DNA of 10,127 bases from Pseudomonadota bacterium (GTDB lineage: Bacteria > Desulfobacterota > BSN033 > G020346125): assembly GCA_030673585.1 (NCBI GenBank), contig DAOVIU010000013.1, positions 1-10,127 of the forward strand, written 5' to 3'. Position 1 is the stretch's first letter. Each line of letters begins with the position of its first letter. Of the stretch, positions 1-6,823 are shown one piece after another. A program made the position numbers and the translations under genes. The notes beneath the pieces were generated by a model. It was not told the DNA's origin and did no database searches. It saw nothing but the letters and a program-made list of their open reading frames with translations.

Positions 1-525
1 CCAGACCTCTTCAATGCCAGGGACCACGCCCAATACCCGAAGTCCGAGCCCGGATATGACGAGGACGATGGAGACGAGCATGATGGCAATGGTTGTTATG
101 CCGGCGAGGAATTTGCCGTTGATAATGGAGTCCCGAAATATGGGTTGGGAGACCAGCTTGCTCATCGTCCCAGTGCTTATTTCTCGATTGATGGAGTCGA
201 AGCCTAGTACGATACCGATGAGGGGAAAGAGAAAAGCCACGAACCAAGCAAGGGATAACGACCCTCTTGTGAAGAGCATCAAAAACACGAGCTTTGGCTT
301 GGCGATCCCCTCGAGCTCTTCCCGCAGGCTAATACCAGTCATGTATGTGGAGATGAGGCTCACCATGGCGATGAGGGCGAAGAGGATGACAAACCGGTAG
401 CTGCTGAAGTGATCCGCCAGCTCTTTCTTGAAGACGACCAGGAGCCCGCGGGTATCGATCCCCTCGGAGAATAATTCACGCAGATTTTTCCCTAAAGTTT
501 TCGTCGGAATAGAGAATCTACCCAT
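1..525 (-). CDS. ABC-2 type transporter permease, N-terminal part (runs off the window)
   Basis: This is the first 175 codons of an integral membrane subunit of an ABC-2 exporter; the rest lies beyond the left edge. It should form the channel driven by the ATPase encoded just upstream. Translation shows a soluble N-terminus, then hydrophobic segments at about residues 43-63, 89-108 and 138-165. Between the second and third is the typical ABC-2 cytoplasmic stretch (FDSINREISTGTM, 109-121, then a QPIFRDSIINGK segment at 127-138), which resembles the conserved FD-x(2)-RE-x(3)-G pattern of NatB/ABC-2 permeases. The ATG at 525 is preceded by GAGGTG at a 6-base spacing, and this ribosome site lies inside the end of the ATPase gene. 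The ATPase stop is only 2 bases upstream, suggesting translational coupling. The substrate cannot be read from the sequence. Confidence 0.88.
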   Translation of the reverse strand, partial: MGRFSIPTKTLGKNLRELFSEGIDTRGLLVVFKKELADHFSSYRFVILFALIAMVSLISTYMTGISLREELEGIAKPKLVFLMLFTRGSLSLAWFVAFLFPLIGIVLGFDSINREISTGTMSKLVSQPIFRDSIINGKFLAGITTIAIMLVSIVLVISGLGLRVLGVVPGIEEVW

Positions 526-527
526 AG

Positions 528-1280
528 TTACACCTCATGGAAATACTTCATGTAGATTTGCTCCAGGGTGTACTTTTCCTTGTCCACCCCTAACTTCTCC
601 TTCGCCAGATCTTCCATCGGGCCCATGGCAACGAGCTTTCCCTTGATCATGATGCCCACCCGATGGGAGATCTTCTGCACCTGATCCAGGTTGTGGGAGC
701 AGATGAGTATGGTAATCTTCCTATCGCGGCTCAGGGATTGAATGAGCTCGATCATCCGTATGGCGCCATCGGGGTCCAGGCCAAGGGTGGGTTCATCGAG
801 GAAAAAGATCTTTGGATCCTTGATGAGTACTTCCGAGATGCCCAGGCGTTGAGTCATTCCCCGGGAGAAGGTTTCCACTTTCTTTTCCGCGTCCTCGGAG
901 AGCCCAACGGTGTCAAGGGCCTCGTCGATCTTTTCGGAGGAGGTCTGGTGAGGGATTTTGTTGAGCCTCGCCACGTACTGGAGATTCTCCCGTGCGTTCA
1001 TATCCCGATAAAAGCCCACGTTCTCCGGCAGATAACCGACCAGCCGCTTCACCTTGAGGGGTTCCCGGGTGGGGTTGAATCCACACACCAGGGCCTCCCC
1101 TTTTGACGGCTCGGTGAGTCCTAGGAGCATGAGGATTGTTGTAGTCTTGCCGGCACCATTGGGGCCGAGAAAGCCGAAGATCTCACCCTCCTGGACCTGC
1201 AAGGTCAGACCGTCTACCGCCACCTGTTGCCCGTAGTATTTGGAGAGTTCCCTCGTCTCGATAACTGTTTGGGTGGCCAT
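528..1280 (-). CDS. ABC transporter ATP-binding protein (ABC-2 exporter type)
   Basis: This 250-residue nucleotide-binding subunit hydrolyses ATP on the cytoplasmic face and drives the permease encoded next. Visible motifs are Walker A GPNGAGKTT (39-47), a Q-loop region reading YLPEN (83-87) as in many ABC-2/NatA-type ATPases, signature FSRGMTQR (138-145), Walker B IFFLDEP (158-164), D-loop GLDP (167-170) and the switch His in CSHN (His196). The LSGGQ signature is replaced by SRGMTQ, which is common in this exporter subgroup. A longer reading frame extends to 1325, but the ATG at 1280 has a strong GGAGGAGAT ribosome site and starts one base after the stop of the upstream gene, so I chose it. 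Middle gene of a three-gene operon. The ABC family is certain; the cargo is unknown. Confidence 0.93.
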   Translation of the reverse strand: MATQTVIETRELSKYYGQQVAVDGLTLQVQEGEIFGFLGPNGAGKTTTILMLLGLTEPSKGEALVCGFNPTREPLKVKRLVGYLPENVGFYRDMNARENLQYVARLNKIPHQTSSEKIDEALDTVGLSEDAEKKVETFSRGMTQRLGISEVLIKDPKIFFLDEPTLGLDPDGAIRMIELIQSLSRDRKITILICSHNLDQVQKISHRVGIMIKGKLVAMGPMEDLAKEKLGVDKEKYTLEQIYMKYFHEV

Positions 1281-1281
1281 T

Positions 1282-2508
1282 TTATCTCCTCCCCAGCCAC
1301 GTAAACAGTCCGCCGAGTCCCACAATCACCAGAAGGATAATGCCGATGCCTATCCATCCCCATGCCGTTGAGGCCTTCACCGTCACCCTCATTTCCATGG
1401 TCTTCTGGTCCTTTTCCCCATCGACGTTGAGACCCACGGAATAGTCGCCCACCAATGCCTCCTCGGCAGGGGTAATGGTAACCTCCACCTGTTTCAACTC
1501 GTCCGGTTTTAGTGCCTCGATCTTCTCGGGTTCGAACTCCACCTTCCAGTTTTCCGGCTTTATGGATATGAACTTGATATTATGGTTGGTAGCGGAGCCA
1601 GAGTTCTTCACGTAGATGGACAAATTGGCGTCCTTTCCCTTCTGGGCCTCCAGGGAAAGAAGGCCCGTTGGAGTGCCAGCTTCCAGCTTATATGTCCCCG
1701 TGAGGTTGACAGTCAGCTTCGCCTCGGCCTTCGCATCGGCAGAACCGACCCGGACATTGATGGGATACTCCCCCGCTTCGGCCAACCGGTAGGGCTTCAC
1801 CTCCACTGCCACGCTCTTGCTCTGATTCTTTTCGAGTCGGACGCTGGAGATAAACTTATCCTCATAGGCGGGCTTGAAATTGATCTCCCAGTCCTCCGGT
1901 CCCTTGGAGATAAGGTTGTATACCTTGTCCTTATCCAGTTTATTGTCCACCTCGAGGGAAAACTCGAAGGTGGCATCCGTTGGACCCCGCAACACCGGGT
2001 ATGATGTAGTCACGGTAACGGCCTTCTCCTTTTCCTTTACGGCCTTTTCGGAGACCGTAACCGCGATCTCCTGCTTTGACGTGAATGCACCATCCTGGGT
2101 TTGCGCTTTCACCTTGAATACATACTTGCCCGGCTTTATGTCCTTCTTTTCCGGCTCGGCGAAAAAGGTGAGCCGACTCGTTTCGCCGTTTTCCACGTGG
2201 GCCCCGGTAATGGTGAATCGATAGGTCTTGAGCCTGGCCTTCCACCCTTTGGGTATGGAGGTAATGTCGACCTTGATGTTTTCATCCGATTTACCCTTGT
2301 TGTATAAGATCAGGTCCATTTCAACCTCTTCGCCAGGCGGGACGATGACGCCGGTGTATTCAGGGGCCATGGCAATGGACCTGGGTGGCCTCTCATCCTT
2401 TTTTCCCTCTTCTTCCGCCCCGAGCACTGACGAGGGTCCGATAAGGCAGGCGGCTATCGCCAGAATGAAAAGAGTTAAAAAGATTTGACTCAGCTTTGAC
2501 CTCCTCAT
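1282..2508 (-). CDS. NEW3-domain (COG1470-like) surface protein with C-terminal membrane anchor, ABC exporter partner
   Basis: This 408-residue extracytoplasmic protein is the first gene of the ABC operon. The N-terminus MRRSKLSQ followed by a hydrophobic run is a signal peptide. It contains IAAC (Cys21), which fits a lipobox, but cleavage near VLG-AEEE (about 30) is also possible. The body holds three similar Ig-like units of about 110 residues (roughly 40-150, 160-268, 275-378). Each has an asparagine-containing strand such as LYNKGKS or VKNSGSA, followed by a Pro-x-x-Trp segment (PKGWKARL, PEDWEINF, PENWKVEF), the pattern of NPCBM-associated NEW3 domains. A single hydrophobic helix at about 384-404 followed by LGRR anchors the C-terminus, leaving the repeats outside. 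COG1470-type proteins are often encoded next to ABC-2 ATPase and permease genes; their exact role is not settled. The ATG at 2508 has AAAGGGGG upstream. It ends one base before the ATPase start. Confidence 0.85.
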   Translation of the reverse strand: MRRSKLSQIFLTLFILAIAACLIGPSSVLGAEEEGKKDERPPRSIAMAPEYTGVIVPPGEEVEMDLILYNKGKSDENIKVDITSIPKGWKARLKTYRFTITGAHVENGETSRLTFFAEPEKKDIKPGKYVFKVKAQTQDGAFTSKQEIAVTVSEKAVKEKEKAVTVTTSYPVLRGPTDATFEFSLEVDNKLDKDKVYNLISKGPEDWEINFKPAYEDKFISSVRLEKNQSKSVAVEVKPYRLAEAGEYPINVRVGSADAKAEAKLTVNLTGTYKLEAGTPTGLLSLEAQKGKDANLSIYVKNSGSATNHNIKFISIKPENWKVEFEPEKIEALKPDELKQVEVTITPAEEALVGDYSVGLNVDGEKDQKTMEMRVTVKASTAWGWIGIGIILLVIVGLGGLFTWLGRR

Positions 2509-2574
2509 GAAAAATTCCCCCTTTCGTGGCTTATATTGTGGGTTTGTTGATCTTCTTCAGATGACAGGTTGAAA

Positions 2575-2603
2575 AATGTACCCCATAATCTCCCTTTGGT
2601 CAA
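2575..2603 (-). promoter_or_regulatory. Candidate sigma70-type promoter of the NEW3/ABC operon
   Basis: Read on the minus strand, TTGACC (2603-2598; 5 of 6 consensus bases) is followed after exactly 17 bases by TACATT (2580-2575; 4 of 6). It lies about 70 bases upstream of the NEW3 gene start, with no competing gene in between. It is a sequence match only. Confidence 0.4.
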
Positions 2604-2656
2604 CCCCTACGCCTTGGGTTTTCTCTTGGGATAGTGCGCTCAGCCCGAAGTTGTCA

Positions 2657-2689
2657 AGAGGCGGGAGCAATTTCCCTGCTCCCACCTCT
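2657..2689 (-). terminator. Hairpin after groEL, likely transcription terminator
   Basis: AGAGGTGGGAGCA and TGCTCCCGCCTCT form a 13-pair stem with one G-U wobble and a 7-base loop in the minus-strand transcript. The wobble becomes an A-C mismatch on the plus strand, so the stem is better on the groEL strand. It begins 33 bases past the groEL stop and precedes the promoter of the next operon. The tail after the stem (TGACAACTT) is not a good U-run, so termination may be weak or factor-assisted; the stem may also protect the 3' end of the mRNA. Confidence 0.6.
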
Positions 2690-2722
2690 GGTATGTGGTT
2701 CTCGATTCATGGGGCGCGGCGG

Positions 2723-4369
<1,647 letters not shown>

Positions 4370-4382
4370 CTATACGCTTCAT

Positions 4383-4673
4383 TTATTTCTCGATTACCCC
4401 CAATACGTCATCCTCGCGCATGATCAAATGCTCCTCGCCCCCGATCTTCACCTCCGTTCCCGCATACGTGCTGAACAGAATCCGGTCCCCCTTTTTCACA
4501 TTCAGGGGCATCAGCTTTCCATCCTCGGATACCTTACCCCTGCCCACTGCAACCACCTTGCCCTCCATGGGCTTCTCCTTGGCCGTATCCGGTATGATGA
4601 TTCCACCTGCAGTCGTTTCCTCCTCCTCAATGCGTTTGACCAAGATACGGTCCTGAAGCGGTCTGATCTTCAT
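4383..4673 (-). CDS. groES: Co-chaperonin GroES (10 kDa, Hsp10)
   Basis: This 96-residue lid subunit forms the heptameric cap of the GroEL chamber. It begins [14 protein letters not shown], contains the mobile loop [19 protein letters not shown] (about 16-34) that binds GroEL, then [27 protein letters not shown] and [10 protein letters not shown], the full-length pattern of the family. The frame is open to 4730, but the ATG at 4673 matches family N-termini and has AGGAAAGGAGAGGG upstream, so the extra 19 residues are not used. It is first of the groES-groEL pair. I see no CIRCE element (TTAGCACTC-N9-GAGTGCTAA) in the leader. A sigma70-like promoter is present about 140 bases upstream. Confidence 0.97.
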   Translation of the reverse strand: MKIRPLQDRILVKRIEEEETTAGGIIIPDTAKEKPMEGKVVAVGRGKVSEDGKLMPLNVKKGDRILFSTYAGTEVKIGGEEHLIMREDDVLGVIEK

Positions 4674-4810
4674 GGCTCCCTCTCCTTTCCTCACAAATTG
4701 TCTCGAACCCCCTAGGCTCCTCTGGGACACCCCCTCAAGCTCATTGGGATGAGTTGGGAAAACGGTGAACTAAGGGTTGAATGTATGAAAATGGCTAATT
4801 GTTTGGGGAA

Positions 4811-4839
4811 AATTTAATCATTCACTCGGCGGATGTCAA
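4811..4839 (-). promoter_or_regulatory. Candidate groESL promoter, overlapping the end of the zinc-ribbon gene
   Basis: On the minus strand a perfect TTGACA (4839-4834) is followed after 17 bases by TAAATT (4816-4811; 4 of 6). The -35 box lies inside the last codons of the small zinc-ribbon gene and the -10 box just after its stop. Transcription from here would give a groES leader of about 130 bases. That leader holds a short inverted repeat CTCAT-CCCA-ATGAG (4753-4740), but neither a CIRCE nor a clear sigma32 element. Confidence 0.5.
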
Positions 4840-4941
4840 ATCTCCTGCGCCTAATAAACGCAATTTAGCCCAACAATTCGGACAGACATATTGTTTCTCG
4901 TCGGAAACCCACCCGCACTTCGGACAAGCTTTCTGACCCAT
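4822..4941 (-). CDS. 39-residue two-CxxC zinc-ribbon microprotein
   Basis: This small intact gene is easily missed. The 39-residue product begins MGQKACPKCGW and carries CPKC (Cys6, Cys9) and CPNC (Cys20, Cys23), four cysteines at the spacing of a rubredoxin-like zinc ribbon. A short basic stretch (AKLRLL, 25-30) and a tail ending in SAE follow. The N-terminal pattern recalls the zinc knuckle of archaeal Spt4 and many standalone ribbon proteins, but the rest of such a domain is absent. The ATG at 4941 has GAGG six bases upstream. It lies 67 bases after the AbrB-like gene and 148 before groES on the same strand, so it could be in one transcript with either. Function is unknown; zinc or iron binding and contact with nucleic acid or protein are inferences. 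The cysteine pattern plus a good ribosome site make a chance ORF unlikely. Confidence 0.75.
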   Translation of the reverse strand: MGQKACPKCGWVSDEKQYVCPNCWAKLRLLGAGDLTSAE

Positions 4942-4985
4942 TTTTAGCCTCGTGAGATTGAACAGCCTTGTAGAGAGGCAGTTTT

Positions 4986-4991
4986 ATTATA
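4986..4991 (-). promoter_or_regulatory. Possible -10 box for the zinc-ribbon gene
   Basis: A perfect TATAAT is read on the minus strand 44 bases upstream of the zinc-ribbon start, in the gap after the AbrB-like gene. No convincing -35 box is found 16-18 bases further upstream, and there is no extended TGn motif, so this is weak evidence for an internal promoter. Confidence 0.25.
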
Positions 4992-5008
4992 CCTGTTGTT
5001 GGCTATCC

Positions 5009-5332
5009 CTATATCTTCCTCAGAAAAATGCTGTCTTTTCTCTTTGCCAATGTGAATTTATCTCCTTTTTTGAAACCAAGCTGGTCTAGTAGCAGTGCCT
5101 TACTGAGAAGAATGGTCCCTCTTTTTCCAATGGTTAGTGGTCTCCTCTTGGGTGCGGATTTTGTCATTTTTCTCTCGGTCAAAATATCCTTTATCTTCCC
5201 CGCTTCAACTAAGGCATCGTAGTACATTCTCCTCAAAGTAGCTTTCGTTTTTATGCCCAGCTCCTTCATGACTTCCTTATCGGATTTGCCTTTTCTGACC
5301 ATTTCAACCAGTTTCTGTTTCATGATTACCAT
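5009..5332 (-). CDS. Basic HTH plus AbrB-like DNA-binding protein
   Basis: This 107-residue, lysine/arginine-rich protein is probably a cytoplasmic DNA-binding regulator. The N-terminal part (about 4-42) reads as a helix-turn-helix-like unit: KLVEMVRKGKSDKEVMKELG, then KTKATLRRMYYDAL. A basic linker (52-65) follows. Residues 65-107 (PLTIGKRGTILLSKALL, then LGFKKGDKF and IFLRKI) have the pattern of a SpoVT/AbrB/MazE swapped-hairpin domain: a T-I-x-K-R-G-x-I-x-L strand-turn, then L-G-x-K-x-G-D-K. I chose the ATG at 5332 because GGAGGT stands six bases before it; a TTG 18 bases upstream would put this ribosome site inside the gene. AbrB-like proteins act as regulators or antitoxins, but no toxin-like partner is adjacent, so a regulator role is preferred. 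It may regulate its own gene or the downstream zinc-ribbon/groESL region; this is inference. Confidence 0.72.
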   Translation of the reverse strand: MVIMKQKLVEMVRKGKSDKEVMKELGIKTKATLRRMYYDALVEAGKIKDILTERKMTKSAPKRRPLTIGKRGTILLSKALLLDQLGFKKGDKFTLAKRKDSIFLRKI

Positions 5333-5379
5333 TTCATTACCTCCTTTCAAAGAATTACCTCACCTACCCAAGGAAAACC

Positions 5380-5553
5380 ATGCGCTACCCCCAATGCCCT
5401 TTCCTCAAGCAAGCCGATAAGTTTCCCACCTGCCCTCACGGATGGTTTTGTTCTGTCGGATACCAAAACCTGCTTATCAAATATGCTCAGGTCTTGTCAA
5501 TCAAAGCTGTTAACGATGTTTTAAAAAAATTGGGATTTAACGAAAAACTATAG
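5380..5553 (+). CDS. 57-residue Cys/His-containing small protein (unknown)
   Basis: This is a possible small gene divergent from the AbrB-like gene, 47 bases away. The 57-residue product has Cys6, Cys18, His20 and Cys24 (pattern C-x11-C-P-H-G-x2-C), which could hold one metal ion. The second half, about 29-53 (LLIKYAQVLSIKAVNDVLKKLG), looks like one or two amphipathic helices. The ATG at 5380 has AAGGA five bases upstream, and the frame ends in TAG. I recognise no family. For: the ribosome site, the clustered Cys/His and a protein-like second half. Against: the small size and the lack of a clear promoter, since the upstream DNA is occupied by the divergent gene. It converges on the NTF2-like gene, leaving 26 bases between stops. 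Confidence 0.5.
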   Translation: MRYPQCPFLKQADKFPTCPHGWFCSVGYQNLLIKYAQVLSIKAVNDVLKKLGFNEKL

Positions 5554-5579
5554 TCGTGTAACCTATAGGGAAGGAATTC

Positions 5580-6011
5580 TTATTTTCCTCCGCTTTCTCC
5601 CCATGCCAGTTTAAGCATTTCCGCGTCAAATATGTATTCACGTGCCCAGACAACCTGGCCCTCTTTGGCATTAATTATGATTACTCCGCTGTTATGAAAA
5701 TCCATGCCATCCCGGTTGATACCGGTGCAATCCCACTCGACTGCCGCGACATTTGTACCGCCGAAAGAGAGTATATTCTGTACGCAGACATTCTTAACCG
5801 TGAACTTCACCTTGGGAAACTGTTCCATGAATCCCTGAAACCACTTTGCTACTGCATTCTTGCCCTCTATCTTTCCGCCAACGGAGACGGTGGAAGGGTA
5901 GATGAAAGTAGCCTCCTCTGCCCAGTTTAAAAGAAATGCCGGGAGGTCACGCCGATTCAGACAATCAAATGCAGAACGCACCTTCCTTTGCATGATTACT
6001 GCTCCGATCAT
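5580..6011 (-). CDS. SnoaL/NTF2-like fold protein
   Basis: This 143-residue soluble protein has the layout of the NTF2-like (SnoaL/ketosteroid-isomerase-like) fold: an N-terminal helix (QRKVRSAFDCLNRRDLPAFLLNWAEE, with a central break), then TFIYPSTVSVGGKIEGKNAVAKWFQGF (35-61) and alternating strands around FTVKNV, NVAAVEWDCTGI and SGVIIINAKEGQVVWAREY. The G-K-x-E-G-x-x-A-V-x-x-W segment before the second helix and the late W-A-R-E-Y-x-F-D segment are typical. These folds serve as hydrolases, isomerases or small-molecule-binding domains, so the reaction cannot be named. The start at 6011 has AGGAAGG upstream. A second ATG seven codons in (5993) has GGAG at 8 bases and is a fair alternative. 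No neighbouring gene on the same strand appears co-transcribed. Confidence 0.8.
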   Translation of the reverse strand: MIGAVIMQRKVRSAFDCLNRRDLPAFLLNWAEEATFIYPSTVSVGGKIEGKNAVAKWFQGFMEQFPKVKFTVKNVCVQNILSFGGTNVAAVEWDCTGINRDGMDFHNSGVIIINAKEGQVVWAREYIFDAEMLKLAWGESGGK

Positions 6012-6040
6012 GTTCCCTACCTTCCTCTTTGGGTCGATTG

Positions 6041-6069
6041 GTTTTAACTGTAGTTGAACTGTTCCTCAA
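6041..6069 (-). promoter_or_regulatory. Weak candidate promoter of the NTF2-like gene
   Basis: On the minus strand TTGAGG (6069-6064; 4 of 6) is followed after 17 bases by TAAAAC (6046-6041; 4 of 6). The spacer carries the short inverted pair AACT-AC-AGTT, which could be an operator half-site arrangement. It lies about 30 bases upstream of the start codon. Both boxes are imperfect. Confidence 0.25.
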
Positions 6070-6135
6070 AAATCAGATCCATTATTTAGACTTGAAACCC
6101 CAATTTTCAGAGAGTCGGAAGTAATTGAGGTTTTT

Positions 6136-6536
6136 TCATTTTGCAGGATAATCAACCGGTTTAACCGGAGGGGTTCCCTTTCCAATTTCTTCCAGCAGGT
6201 TAAAGCCAGCGAATCGATTGTAAGAAGACGGATTCGTATCTCCCCTCGGCCTGAGCGCAACCCAAAAATGTAAATCTTCGGGTACAAAGATCACCGTGGA
6301 AAGCACCTTAATTGGCCCCCTCGATCCGGAATATTTACATACGGCCTTTTCCCTTGCTAATTCAATGAAATCCCTTACTTCTAACTTCCCGCGCCTTTTT
6401 TTGTGGTTTGAAAACAAAAAGCCGAGTCACCATTCCCCTCGGCAACGCGGCTGTAACTTGGAAACTCATGGTTTTTTCTCGCTGGACCAGTGACTTCGAG
6501 TAAAACCTTCCGGGATGGTTTGGCTTTTCGTTTATT
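6136..6536 (-). pseudogene. Decayed gene, C-terminal half, split by a one-base shift at an A7 run; possibly peptidase C45/acyltransferase-like
   Basis: Two overlapping minus-strand frames each look protein-like over only part of their length. The upstream frame (6536-6381) reads KVLLEVTGPARKNHEFPSY and then SRVAEGNGDSAF before a stop. The downstream frame (6417-6136) reads LEVRDFIELAREKAV, then VLSTVIFVPEDLHFWVALRP and FAGFNLLEEIG. They join without a stop if one A is added to the run of seven at 6402-6396. The joined product (an EVT strand, NH motif, Gly-Asn-x-Asp-Ser, then a TVIF-x-P-x-x-L-x-FWVA strand pair and a final F-N-L-L-E-E segment) resembles the C-terminal part of C45 autoproteolytic acyltransferase/hydrolases. 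The N-terminal nucleophile Cys region was not found, and the space to the next gene is too short for a full-length member. Family assignment is tentative. A sequencing error could explain the shift but not the missing N-terminus. Confidence 0.42.
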
Positions 6537-6737
6537 TCATTTATTACCACAAAAGGGAAAAAACAGAAACTTTGTTTTAGACAATTGTTACGGATTCTAT
6601 CCGGGTTATCAGTATAATCGGACAGCTCCATTTTATAACCATATGTACTTTCAATAGCCTGAAAATTTCGTCTAATCTAAGCTTTTCTCTAAATATCTCC
6701 TATTTCCTGCTTTTTTAACGGGGAAAACGCAAACCGC
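6537..6737. other. AT-rich stretch without a supported gene
   Basis: Between the decayed gene and the transporter promoter I find no intact gene. A minus-strand frame starting with ATG at 6631 stays open to 6362 but overlaps the decayed gene in another frame, has no good ribosome site and turns into low-complexity peptide after about 30 residues. Its first part (MELSDYTDNPDRIRNN) could be another scrap of the same decayed gene; this is not certain. Confidence 0.4.
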
Positions 6738-6767
6738 TTGACATCTCGCGAGAATAAGGGCAATCAT
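6738..6767 (+). promoter_or_regulatory. Candidate promoter of the MFS transporter gene
   Basis: A perfect TTGACA (6738-6743) is followed after 18 bases by AATCAT (6762-6767; 4 of 6). It lies about 57 bases upstream of the chosen transporter start. A perfect 10-base palindrome sits directly after the -35 box. Confidence 0.4.
6744..6753. promoter_or_regulatory. Palindrome TCTCGCGAGA between the promoter boxes, possible operator
   Basis: TCTCGCGAGA is its own reverse complement and lies immediately after the -35 hexamer, a position where a bound repressor would block RNA polymerase. It is GC-rich inside an AT-rich stretch, which makes it stand out. No regulator gene is adjacent. A 10-base palindrome can also occur by chance. 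Confidence 0.3.
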
Positions 6768-6823
6768 CGTCTCAGTATGGATAGGCTTGTGACAAAACTG
6801 ATCTATGTGTCTAAGGGTTGGTT

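Noticed and set aside
1582..2224. Plus-strand open frames opposite the NEW3-domain gene
   Set aside because: These are reverse-strand shadows; the minus-strand protein has a signal peptide, repeats and an anchor that explain the DNA.
4381..4730. A longer groES with 19 extra N-terminal residues
   Set aside because: Family proteins start at MKIRPL and the strong ribosome site is just before that ATG; the extension would include the ribosome site as codons.
4740..4753. CTCAT-CCCA-ATGAG as a CIRCE-like operator
   Set aside because: The arms are only five bases and do not match TTAGCACTC/GAGTGCTAA or its nine-base spacing.
5009..5553. Calling the AbrB-like gene and the 57-residue gene a toxin-antitoxin pair
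   Set aside because: They are divergent rather than co-directional, no toxin fold is recognisable in the 57 residues, and AbrB-like domains also occur in ordinary regulators.
6066..6287. A 73-codon minus-strand ORF in the AT-rich stretch
   Set aside because: It overlaps the decayed gene in a different frame, and neither composition nor ribosome site supports translation.
6362..6631. An 89-codon minus-strand ORF starting at ATG 6631
   Set aside because: No ribosome site, poor protein character after about 30 residues, and it overlaps the better-supported decayed frames; kept only as a possible fragment.
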